The position numbers and the translations under genes are program-made. From NCBI GenBank assembly GCA_030168595.1, contig CP115556.1, forward strand, positions 186,001-250,000: a DNA stretch of 64,000 nucleotides, written 5' to 3'. Every line of letters starts with the position of its first letter. Position 1 is the first letter of the stretch. The stretch is from Methanomassiliicoccales archaeon LGM-DZ1. GTDB lineage: Archaea; Thermoplasmatota; Thermoplasmata; Methanomassiliicoccales; Methanomethylophilaceae. This document shows, one piece after another, positions 60,242-64,000 of this stretch. The notes below the pieces were generated by a model. That model saw only the letters and a list, made by a program, of their open reading frames with translations. It had not been told where the DNA came from and searched no databases.

Positions 60242-62313
60242 CTCCATCTCCTCCATCCGAGATCTGTCTCCGCCCTCAGTACGTTCCCGGCACGTTCCAG
60301 GAATCCTGCCGAGGCGAGATGCGATACGAACGTCTCCGGAAGGCCCATGGTGCGTATCCCCGCTCCGGGACGCGCCCAGAACGGGCAGACCGCGAGGTCC
60401 GGCTCATCCGCCGCGATCTGCTCCCTGATCTGCTCCGGGCTCCCTGCGAACCCTCCGTCCCCCGTCCCTCCCGAGCCTGCGAGGTACACGAGCGGGTCGG
60501 CGCCGGCGTCGGAGAGCGCCTCGGCGATCCAGGAGACCTCGTCCCTGTGGCCGGCGGCGACGGCAACCCTGCGCCCGGACACCCCCTTCCCGAAACTCTC
60601 CAGGGCCCCGGAGTACTCCTTCTCCGCTCTCGAGGCTGCAACAGAGGTATCATGCCCGGAGAACCTCTCCAGGGAATCCAGCCACCGCAGGGTCTCAGAG
60701 AACCCGCTGGGCAGGGCACCGTCCATGAAACGGATGCCTTTGGCGGAGAGGATCCCGCGGAGCTCCCTGCATCCGGTCCTGTCCTCCCCCATGACCGCGA
60801 TGCCTGCGCGCTTCAGGTTCCTGATCGTGTATGAGCTGCAGTCCTCTAGGAAGCCCGCGGTGCGCCTGATGCCGGTGCCTGCGATGATACGGTCCGCGAA
60901 ACGAAGGTTATCGCCTCTGCCGAGCCTCTCGAAAGTATCGTCCATCACCGCCAACAATGACATGTCGGGCGATACGCCGGCATCGATGAGGTCCGCCAGG
61001 CCCCTCAGGACGTCCATGTGGGCGTCCCCTCCGGTCTCGGCGGCCCCGCCGTCGGCTATGATGATGCGCATGCCGGGATGGGCCCTCTCTGTCTCCGAGG
61101 CCACGGCAGCGACATCGTCTCCGGACATCTGGGTCTGGCACGTCGTCAGGACGATGGCGGCGGGATATCCTTCGGACGCCAGCCCGTCCAGGACCGCCCT
61201 GAGGCTGTCCGCGCCTCCGAGGGCGAGACCGGCGGACGACAGCGATGACGAGATGATGTTCCATCCACCGGAGGCCGGGGGCCCGCCATACAGCCGGCGG
61301 CCCCTGAACTCGCCCATCATAGAGACCCAGCATTCGCGCGGACCGTGCACCACGGCCGGTATGTCGGACACCATGCCGGCCTCGAGCACCGCGGACATCG
61401 GCCCCTTGCCGATCCTCGGGGGTACCATCCGGATCCCGGATACGGGGGCCTTCGCGACCGCCGGGACGTACTCCCCCTTCCCCTCGATCCTCCCTTCCGA
61501 CAGCAGCCTGTCGAGCTGGGCATCGGTCAAAGGCGAAGGCGTGCTGAGCGCCCTGCGTCCGGACGAGAGGGCGGTCAGGTCGTCCGCCAGTGCGGAGAAC
61601 TCCGCCGCCTCCTCCGATCCGGGGAACATGCGGCAGAGAGTCTTCCCTGCCCTCTCGGCCTCGGCAAACAGCTGCGAGCGGCCGATGCGGACGGCCACCG
61701 GGACGCCGACAGCCTCGGCGAACGCATCGACCAGGGCATCCTCCCCCGGCACACCCCTGCGGTTGAGGACCAGGCCGGCGACCTTGCCGCCTCCTTCCTC
61801 GAACCGCTTCTCGCCGCGGAGTATGCTGTTGGCGGCATAGAGGGACATCGCCTCGCCGGAGGTCACGATGTAGACGGCGTCCGAGCGCCCTCTGCGCATG
61901 GGGACCGCGAACCCTCCGCAGACGACGTCCCCGAGGACGTCGTAGATGGTGATCCCCGACCTGTCAGCGCCCATTGCTTCGAGCGCCTGGAACATCATGA
62001 TTATGCCCTTCCCGGCGCAGCCTACCCCCGGGTCCGGGCCTCCCGCCTCTATGCAGGTCACGCCCGCGTCACCGGCGGCGGAAACGTCCTCCAGGCGCCT
62101 GTCATGCGGGGCGGTCTCGGCCAGGTAGCCGACGACCGTGCGCAGGCCCTTCCCGGAGAGGAGGGAGCGGGAGGAATCGTGCTTCGGGTCGCACCCGATC
62201 AGCGTGACCTTCTTCCCTCTCGAACCGAGGACATATGCCAGATTTGATGAGACGGTAGATTTGCCGATCCCGCCCTTGCCGTAGACGGCCACTGAGAATC
62301 CTGCGGACAGCAT
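60238..62313 (-). CDS. NifH-component 1 fusion: nitrogenase-like reductase and catalytic subunit in one chain
   Basis: A 691-aa single frame. Residues 1-250 are a NifH/BchL/CfbC-type ATPase: P-loop GKGGIGKST (12-20), GCDPKHDSS (40-48), and cluster cysteines Cys99 (GVGCAGKGI) and Cys132 (DVVCGGFAVP). Residues ~295-691 are a component-1 domain with Cys328 (VVHGPRECW) and Cys392 (LTTCQTQMSGDD); the first of the usual three cysteines is absent. The two parts are normally separate proteins that dock and part. Translation may also start at GTG 62319, overlapping the importer ATPase stop. Confidence 0.9.
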   Translation of the reverse strand: MLSAGFSVAVYGKGGIGKSTVSSNLAYVLGSRGKKVTLIGCDPKHDSSRSLLSGKGLRTVVGYLAETAPHDRRLEDVSAAGDAGVTCIEAGGPDPGVGCAGKGIIMMFQALEAMGADRSGITIYDVLGDVVCGGFAVPMRRGRSDAVYIVTSGEAMSLYAANSILRGEKRFEEGGGKVAGLVLNRRGVPGEDALVDAFAEAVGVPVAVRIGRSQLFAEAERAGKTLCRMFPGSEEAAEFSALADDLTALSSGRRALSTPSPLTDAQLDRLLSEGRIEGKGEYVPAVAKAPVSGIRMVPPRIGKGPMSAVLEAGMVSDIPAVVHGPRECWVSMMGEFRGRRLYGGPPASGGWNIISSSLSSAGLALGGADSLRAVLDGLASEGYPAAIVLTTCQTQMSGDDVAAVASETERAHPGMRIIIADGGAAETGGDAHMDVLRGLADLIDAGVSPDMSLLAVMDDTFERLGRGDNLRFADRIIAGTGIRRTAGFLEDCSSYTIRNLKRAGIAVMGEDRTGCRELRGILSAKGIRFMDGALPSGFSETLRWLDSLERFSGHDTSVAASRAEKEYSGALESFGKGVSGRRVAVAAGHRDEVSWIAEALSDAGADPLVYLAGSGGTGDGGFAGSPEQIREQIAADEPDLAVCPFWARPGAGIRTMGLPETFVSHLASAGFLERAGNVLRAETDLGWRRWR

Positions 62314-62315
62314 GT

Positions 62316-63092
62316 TCACGGCTCCAGGCGGCGGTTGAGGAGGATCACCGGGCGCTCCTCGTGGGTGATGACCGTGGACCTCACCCTGTAGGTGTCGTAG
62401 ATCGTCCTCTCCTCGATGACATCCTCCACAGTCCCGACCTTCTTGATCGTCCCGGGCGGGGCCATGAGCAGTATGCTGTCGGCGAACATCGAGGCGATGT
62501 TCACGTTGTGGCTTATCATGATGACCATGACGCCTTTCCTCATCGCGATCTCGTGGAGCAGCGAGGTGACGAAAAGCTGATGACCCAGGTCCAGGTTCGC
62601 GGTGGGCTCGTCGAGTATGATTATCTCGGTCTCCTGCACCAGGCCGCGCGCGATGGCGACGAGCTCGCGCTGTCCCGCGGAGAGCTCGTTGAACCTGCAC
62701 TGGGCCAGATCGCCGATCCCCAAGACCTCCAGCACCGTCTTCACTTTGGCGATGTCCTCCGCCCTCGCCCTCCAGCGGTACTTGTTGGAGCGGCCGATCA
62801 TCACGGTGTCGAAGACCGTCATCGAGAAGAGGTCCTCCGCCTGCACCGGGACGTAGGCGATCTTGGCGGAGATATCCTTCCTGCTCAGCGAGGACAGGTC
62901 GGCGCCGTCGATCGATACCTTCCCCTTCATCGGCGGGAGGAGCCCGTCGATGCACTTGACCAGGGTGGACTTCCCCACCCCATTGGGCCCGATAATGCAG
63001 TTCAGCCCCGGGCCCTCGAGCGTGAAATCGGCGCCGCGGACGATCGCTTTCCCGCCGTAGCCGATGTCGACATCCTCCATCTTCACCTGCAT
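62316..63092 (-). CDS. ABC importer ATP-binding protein, FecE/BtuD type
   Basis: A 258-aa ATPase of the iron-chelate/cobalamin class. Walker A is IGPNGVGKSTLVKCI, the Q-loop AYVPVQAEDLFSMTVFDTVMIGR, the signature LSAGQRELVAIARGLVQ, Walker B IIILDEPTANLD and the switch His MISHNVNIASMF. It lies 4 bp after the permease and runs into the nitrogenase-like fusion gene, so importer and reductase are probably made together. Confidence 0.93.
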   Translation of the reverse strand: MQVKMEDVDIGYGGKAIVRGADFTLEGPGLNCIIGPNGVGKSTLVKCIDGLLPPMKGKVSIDGADLSSLSRKDISAKIAYVPVQAEDLFSMTVFDTVMIGRSNKYRWRARAEDIAKVKTVLEVLGIGDLAQCRFNELSAGQRELVAIARGLVQETEIIILDEPTANLDLGHQLFVTSLLHEIAMRKGVMVIMISHNVNIASMFADSILLMAPPGTIKKVGTVEDVIEERTIYDTYRVRSTVITHEERPVILLNRRLEP

Positions 63093-63096
63093 CTTA

Positions 63097-64000
63097 TCAC
63101 CATGCCCTCCTGCGCTGCTTGACGATCAGGTACAGGAACATGGGGCCGCCGATGAGAGCGGTGACCACTCCGACCTGGAGCTCAGCAGGCGCGATTATCG
63201 TCCTGCCGACGAAATCGGCGACCTCCAGCAGCACCGCGCCGAACATCGCCGAGGAGATCACGAGGTAGCGGTTGTCCGCCCCCACGAATATCCTGCAGAT
63301 GTGCGGCGAGACCAATCCGACGAACCCGATGAGGCCGGTGAAGCTCACCACGACTGAGACCATCACTGAGACGACGAGGAGCAGGACGATCCTGAAGTCC
63401 TCGACGTCTATCCCCATGGACTTGGCCGAGTCGTCGCCGGCGGAGAGGATGTTCAGCTTCGCGGCGCACATCTGGGTGACTGCGACGCCTGCGACGGTCA
63501 CGGCCGCCATCAGCGCTATGCTGTTCCATTTGGCGTCGCTGACCGTTCCGACCGTCCAGGCGTAGATCTTAGCCAGGGAGTCGGGGTCGGCGTTGAGCTT
63601 GAACAGGGTGGTGAACGCGTTGAAAATGAACATGACGGCGATCCCCGCCATGATCATGGTCGTCGGGTCCGCGCCCTTGATCTTGGATATGGTCAGTATG
63701 ACAGCGAGGGGGATGAGGGAGAACACGAAGGCGTTGACCACTATCGCATAGTCCCCCGCCACCAGGGAGACTCCGGCGACCACCGCGATGGTGGCACCGA
63801 AGCCGGCCCCGCTCGATATGCCTGTGGTGTAAGGGTCGGCCAGAGGGTTCTTCAGGAGGGTCTGCATGGCGCATCCGGAGACCCCCAGGGCGCATCCGGT
63901 CACCAGGGCGGTGACGATGCGGGGCAGGCGCTCCTTCACCACGATGTAGTCGAGCTGCGTGTCCCCGATGTCCCCCGTGATGTGGTCCCAGAGGATGCTG
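63097..64000 (-). CDS. ABC importer permease, FecCD/BtuC type, 5' end beyond the right edge
   Basis: At least 300 residues are visible on the minus strand, open to the window edge. Family motifs are RLPRIVTALVTGCALGVSGCAMQTLLKNPLADPYTTGISSGAGFGA near the N-terminal side, and LSAGDDSAKSMGIDVEDFR with FTGLIGFVGLVSPHICRIFVGADNRYLVISSAMFGAVLLEVADFVGR toward the end. These are the hallmarks of vitamin B12, haem and siderophore importers. A binding protein gene is expected just outside the window. Confidence 0.93.
   Translation of the reverse strand, partial: SILWDHITGDIGDTQLDYIVVKERLPRIVTALVTGCALGVSGCAMQTLLKNPLADPYTTGISSGAGFGATIAVVAGVSLVAGDYAIVVNAFVFSLIPLAVILTISKIKGADPTTMIMAGIAVMFIFNAFTTLFKLNADPDSLAKIYAWTVGTVSDAKWNSIALMAAVTVAGVAVTQMCAAKLNILSAGDDSAKSMGIDVEDFRIVLLLVVSVMVSVVVSFTGLIGFVGLVSPHICRIFVGADNRYLVISSAMFGAVLLEVADFVGRTIIAPAELQVGVVTALIGGPMFLYLIVKQRRRAW

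Noticed and set aside
59078-62313. Assignment of the nitrogenase-like genes as cfbC/cfbD of F430 synthesis or as nifHDK
   Set aside because: CfbC and CfbD are separate proteins and occur with other cfb genes, none of which is here. True nifD/nifK need more cluster cysteines and FeMo-co ligands that I do not see.
1-64000. CRISPR arrays, insertion sequences, integrase or attachment sites
   Set aside because: No regularly spaced repeats, transposase motifs or terminal inverted repeats with target duplications were seen.

Overview
The window is archaeal chromosome, GC-rich and densely packed. I counted 70 protein genes (two cut by the window edges), one SRP RNA and several candidate small RNAs. 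I see no rRNA, tRNA, CRISPR array or insertion sequence. Archaeal markers are rpl31e, rpl39e, rps19e, aIF6, RfcL, TrmY, Taw1, SRP54 with SRP RNA, class I HMG-CoA reductase, archaeal-length PheT and TATA-box promoters. A methanogen is indicated by methanogenesis marker protein 2, MptE and a corrinoid protein paired with a MtaA/MtbA-type methyltransferase. Methyl-dependent chemistry, bacterial-type helicases and transporters, Sel1 proteins, and the absence of TAG at every gene end I checked (only TGA and TAA) fit Methanomassiliicoccales, the gut and sediment methylotrophs that often decode TAG as pyrrolysine. The order-level assignment is an inference.

Layout. 1-8.2 kb: an edge-truncated DUF4143-type ATPase with twin palindromic operators, a pyridoxal/pyridoxamine kinase, a TPR protein, a zinc-ribbon XPD-like helicase, a BASS transporter and pdxST. 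The kinase and PdxST together cover vitamin B6 salvage and synthesis. 8.2-15.5 kb: Sel1 plus UvrD helicase, cupin, GltS, an HprK-like kinase with a membrane coiled-coil partner behind a 20-bp palindrome, flavodoxin and DUF1294. 15.5-19.4 kb: a minus-strand run of ABC ATPase, zinc-ribbon membrane protein, rfcL and taw1. 19.5-25.7 kb: an SSS symporter with a tiny accessory protein, two redox-type enzymes, LicD, SRP RNA, marker protein 2 and a winged-helix-like protein. 26-32 kb: site-2 protease, mptE-DUF373, and the rps19e-PDCD5-rpl39e-rpl31e-aIF6 translation operon.

32.5-40.4 kb: hmgA-pheT-peroxiredoxin on the plus strand face a tight six-gene minus operon, srp54-trmY-DUF2116-coaD/DUF84-etfB-etfA. 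The Etf pair lacks the FAD domain. 40.5-48 kb: methyltransferase and corrinoid protein without a substrate-specific partner, an archaeal coiled-coil protein, purB, a rubredoxin-fusion/ferredoxin pair under an inverted-repeat promoter, and pyrophosphatase. 48-59 kb: a NitT/TauT-type importer whose binding protein appears circularly permuted, Sel1, a SUFU-domain protein, aldose epimerase, a heterodimeric ABC exporter and an AAA ATPase.

59-64 kb: the most unusual locus. A BtuCD/FecCDE-type importer is co-directional with a nitrogenase-like system in which the NifH-type reductase and a component-1-type subunit are one polypeptide, followed by a separate second component-1 subunit. Their conserved cysteines are split between the two chains. 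The reaction is unknown; reduction of an imported tetrapyrrole or metal complex is a reasonable hypothesis.
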